Positions 27,596 to 35,720 of a stretch of DNA of 64,000 nt are shown one piece after another. The position numbers were made by a program, and so were the translations under genes. Position 1 is the stretch's first letter; each line of letters begins with the position of its first letter. Source of the DNA: Pseudoponticoccus marisrubri (GTDB taxonomy: Bacteria; Pseudomonadota; Alphaproteobacteria; Rhodobacterales; Rhodobacteraceae); the NCBI RefSeq assembly GCF_001482405.1, contig NZ_LPXO01000005.1:237263-301262 (forward strand). The letters run 5' to 3'. The notes under the pieces are model-generated. The model was not told the origin of the DNA, searched no databases, and saw nothing but the letters and a program-made list of their open reading frames with translations.

Positions 27596-28846
27596 ATGTA
27601 CGACCTCGCCGTCATCTGGGACTGGATCGCCTTCTCGGTCCGCTGGCTGCATGTCATCACCGCCATGGCGTGGATCGGCGCGTCGTTCTACTTCATCGCG
27701 CTGGATCTGATGCTGAAGCCGAACCCGGACCTGCCCAAGGGCGCCCATGGCGAGGAATGGGAGGTGCATGGCGGCGGGTTCTACCACACGGTCAAGTACA
27801 TGGTCGCGCCCGCGCAGATGCCCGAGCACCTGACATGGCACAAGTGGCAGAGCTACACGACATGGCTGTCGGGCGCGGCGCTGCTGATGATCGTCTACTG
27901 GGTCGGCGGAGAGCTGTTCCTGCTGGACCCGACCAAGGCCGATCTGAGCCTGTGGCAGGGCATCGTGATCTCGGGCGGGTCGCTGACCATCGGCTGGCTG
28001 GCCTATGATTTCCTGTGCAAGTCCAAACTGGGCGAGACGCCGACCCTGCTGATGCTGATCCTCTTCGCGATCCTCGTGGTGATGAGCTGGGGCTACAACC
28101 AGATCTTCACCGGCCGCGCCGCGCTGCTGCACCTGGGCGCCTTCACCGCCACGATCATGACGGCCAATGTCTTCTTCCAGATCATGCCCAACCAGCGCAT
28201 CGTGGTGGCCGATCTCAAGGCCGGGCGCACGCCGGATGCGAAATACGGCAAGATCGCCAAGCTTCGCTCGACCCACAACAACTACCTGACCCTGCCGGTG
28301 GTCTTCCTGATGCTCTCCAACCATTACCCGCTGGCCTTCGGCACCGAGTATGCGTGGATCATCGCCTCGCTCATCTTCCTGACCGGGGTCACCATCCGGC
28401 ACTATTTCAACACGCTGCACCGCACCGGCGCGGGCCCCAACTGGACCTGGCCGGTGACGGTGGGGATCATGATCGTCATCGCCTGGCTGTCGAGCTTTTC
28501 TGGCCTCGAGACCTATGAGGAAAGCGAGGCGCGTGACATGACCCCCTACGAGGCGCGCTTCGCCTCGGCCGACAGTTTCGAGGACGCCTACTACGCCGTG
28601 GTCGGCAACTGCTCCATGTGCCACGGGCGCGAGCCGTCCTGGGACGGGCTGCGCTGGCCGCCCAAGGGCGTGGTGCTGGAGACCGAGGCCGATGTCGCGC
28701 GCCATGCCGACCAGATCTACCTGCAGGCCGGGCGCAGCCATGCCATGCCGCCGCCCAATGCCATCCAGATGGATCCGCAGGCGCGCGCGCAGATCGTCGC
28801 GTGGTACCGCGACGTGACAGGCGGCGTCTCGGGCGGCGAGGGCTGA
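27596..28846 (+). CDS. puuD: Membrane urate oxidase PuuD with cytochrome c domain
   Basis: 416 residues. Residues ~1-310 contain about eight transmembrane helices with SVRWLHVITAMAWIGASFY and HGGGFYHTVKY, typical of PuuD (DUF989). Residues ~320-416 form a c-type cytochrome domain with haem motif Cys339-x-x-Cys342-His343 (CSMCH) and a likely axial Met in SHAMPPPNA. The enzyme oxidises urate to 5-hydroxyisourate and feeds electrons to the respiratory chain instead of making H2O2. A good ribosome site (CGGAGGAG) precedes ATG 27596. Confidence 0.95.
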   Translation: MYDLAVIWDWIAFSVRWLHVITAMAWIGASFYFIALDLMLKPNPDLPKGAHGEEWEVHGGGFYHTVKYMVAPAQMPEHLTWHKWQSYTTWLSGAALLMIVYWVGGELFLLDPTKADLSLWQGIVISGGSLTIGWLAYDFLCKSKLGETPTLLMLILFAILVVMSWGYNQIFTGRAALLHLGAFTATIMTANVFFQIMPNQRIVVADLKAGRTPDAKYGKIAKLRSTHNNYLTLPVVFLMLSNHYPLAFGTEYAWIIASLIFLTGVTIRHYFNTLHRTGAGPNWTWPVTVGIMIVIAWLSSFSGLETYEESEARDMTPYEARFASADSFEDAYYAVVGNCSMCHGREPSWDGLRWPPKGVVLETEADVARHADQIYLQAGRSHAMPPPNAIQMDPQARAQIVAWYRDVTGGVSGGEG

Positions 28847-28852
28847 GGCGGC

Positions 28853-29635
28853 GTGCGCCTGGGGCTGATCGGATATGGCAGCATCGCGCGCGACCTGCTG
28901 GCGCTGCTGCCGCCTGGCCGGGTGTCGGGCGTCACCGTGCTGGTCCGCCGCCCGCCCGATGACCCGCCCCCCGGCGTCACGGTCACCACCGATCCCGCCG
29001 CGCTGATCGCCGCGCGGCCCGGGCTGGTGGTGGAATGCGCCGGGCACGGGGCGGTCGCAGCGTATGGCGCAGAGGTGCTGCGCGCCGGGATCGACCTGAT
29101 GGTGGTCTCGGTTGGCGCGCTGGCGGATGCGCCCCTGCTTGACGCGCTGCAGGCCGCCGAGCAGGCCGGCGGGGCGCGGCTCATCCTGCCCTCGGGCGCG
29201 ATCGGCGGGCTGGACCTGCTGCGCGCCCTCTCGGCCGCCGGCACGGTGACGGTCCACTACGAGGGCCGCAAGCCGCCCGCCGCGTGGAAGGGCTCGCCCG
29301 CCGAACAGGCCGTGGATCTTGATGCGCTGAGCGCGCCCGCCACGGTCTTCGAGGGCCTCGCCCGCGAGGCGGCGCAGCGGTTTCCGAAGAACGCCAATGT
29401 CGTGGCCGCGCTGGCGCTTGCGGGGCCGGGCTTCGAGGCGGTGCAGGTGCGGCTGGTGGCCGATCCGGAGGCCGCCGGGAACACGCATCGCTATACCGTC
29501 GCCACGCCACAGGTCCGCGCGCAATTCGAGATTGTGGCCGCCGCGACTTCGGGCAATGCAAGGACATCACAGACGACCGTGCTGAGCGTGCTGGCCGAGG
29601 TCATGGACCGGGCCGCGCGCGCCCCGCGCCGCTAG
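28853..29635 (+). CDS. L-aspartate dehydrogenase
   Basis: 260 residues. N-terminal Rossmann motif GLIGYGSIARDL (residues 4-15), ECAGHGAV, PSGAIGGLDLL and the signature RFPKNANVVAALALAG are those of NAD(P)-dependent aspartate dehydrogenase (NadX family). It interconverts aspartate and iminosuccinate/oxaloacetate plus ammonia. GTG 28853 begins 6 nt after puuD. Located beside purine catabolism and a BhcC-like aldolase, it might reduce iminosuccinate in the way BhcD does in the beta-hydroxyaspartate cycle; that is inference. NAD synthesis is unlikely as nadA and nadC are not near. Confidence 0.88.
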   Translation: MRLGLIGYGSIARDLLALLPPGRVSGVTVLVRRPPDDPPPGVTVTTDPAALIAARPGLVVECAGHGAVAAYGAEVLRAGIDLMVVSVGALADAPLLDALQAAEQAGGARLILPSGAIGGLDLLRALSAAGTVTVHYEGRKPPAAWKGSPAEQAVDLDALSAPATVFEGLAREAAQRFPKNANVVAALALAGPGFEAVQVRLVADPEAAGNTHRYTVATPQVRAQFEIVAAATSGNARTSQTTVLSVLAEVMDRAARAPRR

Positions 29636-29646
29636 GAGGAGCGCCC

Positions 29647-30450
29647 ATGACCCACCCCCTGATCACGCAGGCCGATATCGACACCTACCAGCGCGACGGC
29701 GTGGTGCTGGTCCGGGGGCTCTTCCGCGACCAGGTCGAGACCCTGCGCGACGGCGTCGCCCGCAACATGGCGGCCCCCGGCCCCTACGCGGCCGAGAACC
29801 TCAAGGAGGGCGAGCAGGGCCGGTTCTTCGACGATTACTGCAACTGGACCCGGATCGACGCCTTCCGCGAGGCGATTCACGCCTCGCCCGCCGCCGAGAT
29901 CGCTGCCGAGCTGATGGGCTCGGACCGGGTGCAGCTGTTCCATGACCACGTGCTGGTCAAGGAGCCCGGCACCTCCAAGCCCACGCCCTGGCACCAGGAC
30001 GGGCCCTACTATTTCGTCGAGGGGCGCCAGACGGTCAGCTTCTGGTCGCCGCTCGACCCGGTGCGCGCGGCCTCGCTGCGCTGCGTGGCGGGCTCGCACC
30101 TTTGGGACAGGCCCGTGCTGCCCACGCGCTGGCTGGCCGAGACCAGCTTCTATCCCAACGAGGAAGACTACCGCCCCGTGCCCGATCCCGATGCCGAGGG
30201 GATGCGCATCGTGGAATACGAGATGGCGCCGGGCGACGCGGTGGCCTTCCACTTCATGATCCTGCATGGCGCGCGCGGCAACGAGACGACGCAGCGCCGT
30301 CGCGCCTTCTCGCTGCGGCTGGTGGGCGATGATGCCCGCTATGTCGCGCGCCCCGGCCCGACCTCGCCGCCCTTCCCCGGCCATGACATGCAGCCGGGCC
30401 AGCGGCTGCGCGAGGATTGGTTCCCGGTGCTGCTCGACCGCTCGGCCTGA
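29647..30450 (+). CDS. Phytanoyl-CoA dioxygenase (PhyH) family Fe(II)/2-oxoglutarate oxygenase
   Basis: 267 residues. The facial triad is seen as the H-x-D of PWHQDGPYYF and a distal His in FHFMILHGARGNETTQRRR, whose Arg would bind 2-oxoglutarate. FFRDQV-like N-terminal segment DTYQRDGVVLVRGLF is typical of PhyH. These enzymes hydroxylate small molecules, including amino acids, ectoine and halogenated or phosphonate compounds; the substrate here is unknown. It begins 11 nt after the aspartate dehydrogenase with an AGGAGG ribosome site, so it is the third gene of a puuD-led operon. Confidence 0.85.
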   Translation: MTHPLITQADIDTYQRDGVVLVRGLFRDQVETLRDGVARNMAAPGPYAAENLKEGEQGRFFDDYCNWTRIDAFREAIHASPAAEIAAELMGSDRVQLFHDHVLVKEPGTSKPTPWHQDGPYYFVEGRQTVSFWSPLDPVRAASLRCVAGSHLWDRPVLPTRWLAETSFYPNEEDYRPVPDPDAEGMRIVEYEMAPGDAVAFHFMILHGARGNETTQRRRAFSLRLVGDDARYVARPGPTSPPFPGHDMQPGQRLREDWFPVLLDRSA

Positions 30451-30464
30451 ACCGCGGGCGGGCG

Positions 30465-31487
30465 ATGACGGGCAGGAAACCCGACCCGGCCGAACTGGTC
30501 CCCGGCGGCGCCTTTGCCTATCCGGTGGCCGCGCCGCGCCCGACGCGCTGGTTCGCCTTCCTGCTGGTGCCCGAGTTCACGCTGCTGGCCTTCAGCGCCG
30601 CGCTGGATCCGCTGCGCATCGCCAACCAGCTGGCCCAGCAGCCGCTCTTCGGCTGGGCGGTGCTGTCGGTGGATGGCCGGCCGGTGCGCTCCTCCTCGGG
30701 GGTGGCGATCCCGCCGCATGGCGACCTGTCGCTGCTGGAGCGGGACATGCAGCTGATGGTCTGTTCCGGCAACCGCCACGTGGACAGCGCGCCCGAGCCA
30801 GCGCTGGCGGCGCTGCGCCGGCATGCACGGTTCGGCGGCGCGGTGGGCGGAATCTGCACCGGCGCCTCGACCCTGGCGCGCGCCGGGCTGCTGGAGGGGC
30901 GGCGCTTCACCCTGCACTGGGAGAACCAGCCGGGCTTCCGCGAGGCCTTCCCCGAACTCGAGCCCACGGCCCGGCGCCACGAGGTGGACGGCACGCTGAT
31001 GACCTGCGGCGGCGGCGCGGCCGCGACCGAGATGATGGTGGCCGAGATGGCGCGCGACCTCGGCCGCGACTTCGCGGTGGCGGTGTCGGACATGTGCCTG
31101 AACGGGGGCGACTTCCATCCGCGCGACGCGCAGCGCTCGTCGATCGCGCGGGCGATCGGTTCGCGCAATCCCAAGGTGCTGGCCGTGCTGCGCATCATGT
31201 ATGCCGAGCTGGAAGAGCCGCGCCCGCTGGAGGCACTCGCCGCCGAGGTCGGCCTGTCGCGCCGCCAGATGGAGCGGCAGTTCCGCAAACTGATGAACGA
31301 AAGCCCCGCCAGCACCTATCGAAACATCCGGCTGGACCGGGCGCGCAGCCTGCTGATGGAGACCGACCTGACCCTGATCGAGGTCGCGCTGGCCACCGGG
31401 TTCGGCTCGGTCAACCTGCTGTCGCGCCACTACAAGGCGCGCTTCGGCCTGACCCCCACCGAGCAGACGGCGCGGCGCGACCGCTAG
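30465..31487 (+). CDS. GlxA-family AraC regulator with DJ-1/PfpI-like sensor domain
   Basis: 340 residues. Residues ~25-195 form the class-I glutamine-amidotransferase-like domain (FLLVPEFTLLAFSAALDPLRIAN, GGICTGASTLARAGLL); residues ~230-335 are an AraC-type double HTH (LAAEVGLSRRQMERQFRKL, ALATGFGSVNLLSRHYKARFG). Relatives GbdR, CdhR and SouR control glycine betaine, carnitine and sarcosine breakdown. The neighbouring creatinase makes sarcosine from creatine, so this is a likely regulator for it. It converges on the creatinase gene, with 33 nt between stops. Confidence 0.9.
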   Translation: MTGRKPDPAELVPGGAFAYPVAAPRPTRWFAFLLVPEFTLLAFSAALDPLRIANQLAQQPLFGWAVLSVDGRPVRSSSGVAIPPHGDLSLLERDMQLMVCSGNRHVDSAPEPALAALRRHARFGGAVGGICTGASTLARAGLLEGRRFTLHWENQPGFREAFPELEPTARRHEVDGTLMTCGGGAAATEMMVAEMARDLGRDFAVAVSDMCLNGGDFHPRDAQRSSIARAIGSRNPKVLAVLRIMYAELEEPRPLEALAAEVGLSRRQMERQFRKLMNESPASTYRNIRLDRARSLLMETDLTLIEVALATGFGSVNLLSRHYKARFGLTPTEQTARRDR

Positions 31488-31520
31488 GCGGGCGACCGTT
31501 GCGCCGCCCGCGCACGCCGC

Positions 31521-32729
31521 TCAGCCGACGATGTTGAACTCCGGCCCGTAGGGATAGCCGGTGATGTTCTCGTTGCCATCCTCGGTGATGATCAGGATGT
31601 CATGCTCGCGGTAGCCGCCGGCGCCGGGCTGGCCCTCGGGGAGGGTCAGCATCGGCTCCATCGAGATCACCATGCCGGGTTCCAGCACCGTGTCGATATC
31701 CTCGCGCAGCTCCAGCCCGGCCTCGCGCCCGTAGTAATGCGACAGCACGCCGAAGCTGTGGCCATAGCCGAAGGTGCGGTATTGCAGCAGGTCGCGCTCG
31801 GCGAAGAAGGCGTTGATCTTCTGCGTGACCTCGGCGCAGCTGGCCCCCGGTTTCAGCAGCGACATGCCGTATTCATGCGCCGCGACATTGGCCTCCCACA
31901 CCGCGCGGCTGGCCGCGTCGACCTCGCCCACGAAAAGCGTGCGCTCCAGCGCCGTGTAATAGCCCGAGATCATCGGGAAGGTGTTCAGCGACAGGATGTC
32001 GCCGCGCTGCAGGGCCCGCGCCGTGACCGGGTTGTGCGCCCCGTCGGTGTTGATGCCGGACTGGAACCAGACCCAGGTGTCGCGATACTCGGCCTGCGGA
32101 AAACGCTTGGCAATCTCCAGCTCCATCGCGTCGCGGCCCGCCATGGCCACGTCGATCTCGCGCACGCCCTCGCGGATCGCTTCGCGGATGGCATAGCCGC
32201 CCACATCGGCCACCTGCGCGCCCTGCCGGATCAACGCCAGCTCGGCCGGCGACTTGTGCATCCGCTGCTGCATCGTGGCCGGGGCGATGTCGACGCTGTC
32301 CGCGGGCTGCAGGAATTCGTCCAGCAGCGCCTTCTGCGCGAGGCTGATATGGTCGCCCTCGTAGCCGATGACGCGGCCCGTGCCGGTGACCGAGCGGATC
32401 GCGCGCCAGTAGTTGTTCCGCGCCCAGTCCGTATAGGTGATGTTGTCGCCGTGACAGCGCCGCCAGGGCTGGGCGGCGTCGATCCCGGCGCTGATCGTCA
32501 CGCTGTCCTGCGCGGTCACCACCAGCCCGTAGGGCCGCCCGAAGGCGCAGTAGAGAAAGCCCGAGTAATAGGCGATGTTGTGCATCGAGGTGAAGACGCA
32601 GGCCTCGACCCCGGCCTCTTCCATGCGCACGCGCAGACCGGCGAGGCGGGCATCATACTCGGCGGCCTCGAAGGGCAGCACCCGCGCACCCTGGTGAAAA
32701 CGGTAGTATTCCGGACGGTCCATTCGCAA
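31521..32729 (-). CDS. Creatinase (creatine amidinohydrolase)
   Basis: 402 residues. It is M24-fold, but the sequence tracks Pseudomonas putida creatinase closely (FTSMHNIAYYSGFLY, CAFGRPYGLVVT, WFQSGINTDGAHNPVT, HYYGREAGLELREDIDT). The catalytic His232 and substrate-binding Glu262, Arg335 and Glu358 fall at the same numbers as in the P. putida enzyme. It splits creatine into sarcosine and urea in the cytoplasm. No metal ligand set of true Xaa-Pro peptidases is complete. Neighbours are a GlxA-type regulator and, divergently, an NnrR-like regulator. Sarcosine oxidase and creatininase genes are not in the window. Confidence 0.95.
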   Translation of the reverse strand: MRMDRPEYYRFHQGARVLPFEAAEYDARLAGLRVRMEEAGVEACVFTSMHNIAYYSGFLYCAFGRPYGLVVTAQDSVTISAGIDAAQPWRRCHGDNITYTDWARNNYWRAIRSVTGTGRVIGYEGDHISLAQKALLDEFLQPADSVDIAPATMQQRMHKSPAELALIRQGAQVADVGGYAIREAIREGVREIDVAMAGRDAMELEIAKRFPQAEYRDTWVWFQSGINTDGAHNPVTARALQRGDILSLNTFPMISGYYTALERTLFVGEVDAASRAVWEANVAAHEYGMSLLKPGASCAEVTQKINAFFAERDLLQYRTFGYGHSFGVLSHYYGREAGLELREDIDTVLEPGMVISMEPMLTLPEGQPGAGGYREHDILIITEDGNENITGYPYGPEFNIVG

Positions 32730-32979
32730 AATCCCTCTTCGGGTCGGTGCCCGGCGGGGGATCGGATCTCCCCTCGCCGCGGCAACGACAAGACAAGATC
32801 CCGGCGTTCAGGATATGTGACCGGGCGCGCCATCGGCGCCGGCGACGCCATCGCCTGCCCGCAGCCGCGTTTATCCAGACCACCGCGCGATCTGGCAAGC
32901 GGAATCTGCGCCCACTGGACCCGGGGCCCGCGATGCGCCACAACTCGGGCCATAACGCACAGGAACCGGGACGGAACGG

Positions 32980-33678
32980 ATGGAGGCGCGCGACCGGCAG
33001 ATCGCCGAGAACTCATTGCTGCTGACCGGGCTGAAGGGGGACGCTCTGGAGCGGCTGCTGTCGACGGCCCATGTACACCCGTATGAACGCGGCGAGACCG
33101 TGTTCCTGCAGGGCGACCCGGCGCAGGCCATCTACATCGTCGCCGATGGCTGGGTGAAGCTCTACCGGCTGGCCCCCAGTGGCGCCGAGGCGGTGGTCGG
33201 CGTTTTCACCCGCGGGCGCAGCTTCGGCGAGGCGGTGGCCTTTCGCAACGACATCTACCCGGTCTCGGCCGAGGCGGTCACCGGCTGCCGGCTGATCCGC
33301 ATCGAGGCGGCGCAGTTCCTGCGCCAGATCGAGGAGACGCCGGGCATGGCCACCGCGATCCTGGCGGCCACCTTCTCGCATCTGCACGCGCTCGTGGCGC
33401 AGGTCGAGGGGCTGAAGGCGCGCACCGGCGCACAGCGCGTGGCCGAGTTCCTGCTGGAGCTGGCCGAATGCGAGGAGGGCGCCTGCGAGGTCACCCTGCC
33501 CTATGACAAGGTGCTGATCGCCGGGCGCCTGGGGATGAAGCCCGAAAGCCTCAGCCGCGCCTTCTCGCGCCTGCGCGAGCATGGCGTGACGATCCGGCAG
33601 AACCACGCCACGATCCGCGACGTGGGCGCGCTGCGCGATTATGCCGAGGACGACCCGGCCAGCCCGTGGATCCGCTGA
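32980..33678 (+). CDS. Crp/Fnr-family regulator, NnrR/Dnr-like
   Basis: 232 residues: N-terminal cyclic-nucleotide-binding-like sensor domain (LFLQGD-type loop seen as VFLQGDPAQAIYIVADGWVKLY) and C-terminal winged HTH with KVLIAGRLGMKPESLSRAFSRL. There is no N-terminal Cys cluster, so it is not an oxygen-sensing Fnr; it fits the NO-responsive Dnr/NnrR group. The next genes (nnrU, nnrS) converge on it and are preceded by a matching NNR box. The exact subgroup (Dnr or NnrR) is not settled. Confidence 0.85.
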   Translation: MEARDRQIAENSLLLTGLKGDALERLLSTAHVHPYERGETVFLQGDPAQAIYIVADGWVKLYRLAPSGAEAVVGVFTRGRSFGEAVAFRNDIYPVSAEAVTGCRLIRIEAAQFLRQIEETPGMATAILAATFSHLHALVAQVEGLKARTGAQRVAEFLLELAECEEGACEVTLPYDKVLIAGRLGMKPESLSRAFSRLREHGVTIRQNHATIRDVGALRDYAEDDPASPWIR

Positions 33679-33685
33679 GCCGCGC

Positions 33686-34369
33686 TCAGGGCAGCGGGGG
33701 GACCCCGATCACCGCCGTGTGCAGATGCCACCCGATCGCCCAGGCCGCCAGCCCGATCGCGACCCGCGCCCAGGGCAGCCGCGCATAGGGCCCGCCCCGC
33801 CAGCGCGGCGCCGCTGCCAGCGGCACCAGCGCGGTGCGCGCGGTCAGCCGCGCCCATTCGGCCCGGCTCATCATCGCGGCGCGGCGCCGTTCGACCAAAC
33901 GCATCCCCAGCAGGGAAAAGCCCGCGAAACTGCCGAACAGGATGACATGGGCCAGCGCACCATTGGCCCAGAGATGCGCCAGCGACCACAGCAGCAGCGC
34001 CCAGAGCAGCGGCTGCCGCGTCAGCCCCGCCACGCCGGGCCGGTCGGGATCGAACCCGGTCGCGCGCCCCTCGAAGGCGAAGGGGTTGGGCGCACCGACC
34101 CCAAGCGCGACCAGAACGGCCACCAGCGGCATCAGCAGGTTCACGCCCCAGCGCGCCGCCGCCCCGTGATCCCAGAGCTGCACGTAGGGCGCCTGCGCCG
34201 CGGCCACGATCACCCACCACAGCAGCAGCAGCGAGACGGCGCTGAACAGCACGGTATAGCCGCGCGGTCCCAGCGCCGCGGACAGGGCGTGCTTGACACC
34301 CAGCATCGCCGGGATGCGGTGGGCGGCAAGGAACAGGATCATTGCGGCGGTGAATTCCAGCCAGGGCAT
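33686..34369 (-). CDS. nnrU: NnrU family membrane protein
   Basis: 227 residues with about six hydrophobic segments. Family segments: MILFLAAHRIPAM, YTVLFSAVSLLLLWWVIVAA and RQPLLWALLLWSLAHLWANG. NnrU is linked to nitrite and nitric oxide reductase expression in alphaproteobacteria, and its biochemical role is not known. It follows nnrS by 30 nt on the same strand and converges on the NnrR-like gene with a 7-nt gap. Confidence 0.9.
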   Translation of the reverse strand: MPWLEFTAAMILFLAAHRIPAMLGVKHALSAALGPRGYTVLFSAVSLLLLWWVIVAAAQAPYVQLWDHGAAARWGVNLLMPLVAVLVALGVGAPNPFAFEGRATGFDPDRPGVAGLTRQPLLWALLLWSLAHLWANGALAHVILFGSFAGFSLLGMRLVERRRAAMMSRAEWARLTARTALVPLAAAPRWRGGPYARLPWARVAIGLAAWAIGWHLHTAVIGVPPLP

Positions 34370-34399
34370 GAAAGAGGTCTCCGAAAAGAACAGGGCGGC

Positions 34400-35590
34400 T
34401 CAGGCGCCGGTGGCGCGCGGGCCCCAGAACACGGGCCAGAGCGCAACGGTGTAGAGCGCGAAGACCGCGATCCACAGCGCCCCGGCCAGCAGCACGCCCG
34501 GGAAGTACATCTCGGGCCAGGCCGCGCCGGCAAACCGCGCCAGCGCAGACAGCGGCACCAGCGCATAGGCCAGCGCCACGGCGCGCGGCGCGACAAGGGC
34601 GCGGCCGGAATGTCCCAGTGCGGCGCGCGACATGACCGACAGCGTCATGGCGCCGATCCCGCCGATGCCCAGCACGTGCAGCGCCGCTATCTCGGAGCCG
34701 ACACCCAGCCCGGCCGCGCCCACCAGCACCAGCCCCAGCGCGTTGACGCCGTAGGACAGGTGCAGCGTCCACAGGATCGGCTGGCCCAGCGTCGCGCCCG
34801 CCCGCCAGAAGACCAGCCGCGCCAGCGCGGCAAGGCCCGCAAGCCCGGCCAGCCCGGCCGAGCCGACCGGCGGCAGCCCGGCCAGCAGCGCCAGCGGCGC
34901 CGCGATGGCCGGGGCGATTGCGGCGATGGCCAGCGGTTTGGGATTGCGCGGCAGGCCGGTGGTGCGCCCGCCCTGCACCAGCGCATTGCGCGTGAAGGCC
35001 GGGGTAACGCGGCCGCCAAGGATCACGATCAGCGCCGCCAGCGCCAGCATGCCGATGCGCGCGCCCTGCCTCGGGTCGCCGGCCAGCCCGGCCCAGCCGA
35101 GATGCATCACCAGGTTGCCGCTCCACAACAGGGCGATCACGGCGAGGATCATCATCTGCGGCGGCTTGGGCCGCTTGAGCAGCAGGATCAGGATATGCGC
35201 CGCCACCACGGGCAGGAAGGCAAGGTCCACCACCGCCACCAGCAGCGCCGGCAGCCCGACCGACCACCAGATCGCCAGCCGCCCGGCGAGCCACAGCCCC
35301 GAGGCCGCGGCGAAGAACGAGACCGGCGCGGCGCGCGTGCCCGTCCAGTTGGGCGCGGCCGTCAGCAGGAAGCCCGCGATGGCCGCCGCGCCGTAGCCGA
35401 AGACCAGCTCATGCGCGTGCCACATCTGCGGCGCCATGGCGAAGGGCTGCCAGCCGATCAGGCCGCCTGCCGCCAGCACGGCCAGCCAGGCCTCCCACAG
35501 GATCATGCTGATCACGGCGAACAGCCCCGCCAGCAGGAAGAACACCCGGTATCCGGCGGACAGAAGGCGGGTCAGGGCGGGCAGCTTCAT
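34400..35590 (-). CDS. nnrS: NnrS family haem-copper membrane protein
   Basis: 396 residues with about twelve hydrophobic segments. Diagnostic stretches are APQMWHAHELVFGYGAAAIAGFLLTAAPNW, LVMHLGWAGL and GRVTPAFTRNAL, and GAMTLSVMSRAALGHSGR, which supply the conserved His residues. NnrS reduces nitrosative stress on iron metabolism and is controlled by NO. ATG 35590 is used; longer upstream starts do not align with the family. A perfect NNR box lies 102 nt upstream. Confidence 0.93.
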   Translation of the reverse strand: MKLPALTRLLSAGYRVFFLLAGLFAVISMILWEAWLAVLAAGGLIGWQPFAMAPQMWHAHELVFGYGAAAIAGFLLTAAPNWTGTRAAPVSFFAAASGLWLAGRLAIWWSVGLPALLVAVVDLAFLPVVAAHILILLLKRPKPPQMMILAVIALLWSGNLVMHLGWAGLAGDPRQGARIGMLALAALIVILGGRVTPAFTRNALVQGGRTTGLPRNPKPLAIAAIAPAIAAPLALLAGLPPVGSAGLAGLAGLAALARLVFWRAGATLGQPILWTLHLSYGVNALGLVLVGAAGLGVGSEIAALHVLGIGGIGAMTLSVMSRAALGHSGRALVAPRAVALAYALVPLSALARFAGAAWPEMYFPGVLLAGALWIAVFALYTVALWPVFWGPRATGA

Positions 35591-35656
35591 CGGGGCGCTC
35601 CATTGGCCGGGCAGGCAGGATCGGACGGCGCCGCCCCGGGACCAGCCCGGGGCGAA

Positions 35657-35705
35657 CACCCTCTGATTGCATGGGCCGCCCGGCGCGCGCCTTGACTTCC
35701 GTCAA
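35657..35705 (-). promoter_or_regulatory. NNR/FNR-type box and promoter of nnrS
   Basis: TTGACTTCCGTCAA at 35692-35705 is a perfect palindrome of the Fnr/NnrR/Dnr class (TTGAC-N4-GTCAA). A -10 like TGCAAT (minus strand, 35666-35671) is centred 30 nt downstream of the box centre, which is exactly the class II spacing with the activator at -41.5. This puts the transcription start near 35657 and gives a leader of about 67 nt to nnrS. Confidence 0.8.
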
Positions 35706-35720
35706 GCGGGGCGGCGCGAC

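Noticed and set aside
31521..32729. Labelling the M24 protein as Xaa-Pro aminopeptidase.
   Set aside because: Creatinase active-site residues fall at the expected numbers and the whole sequence follows creatinase.
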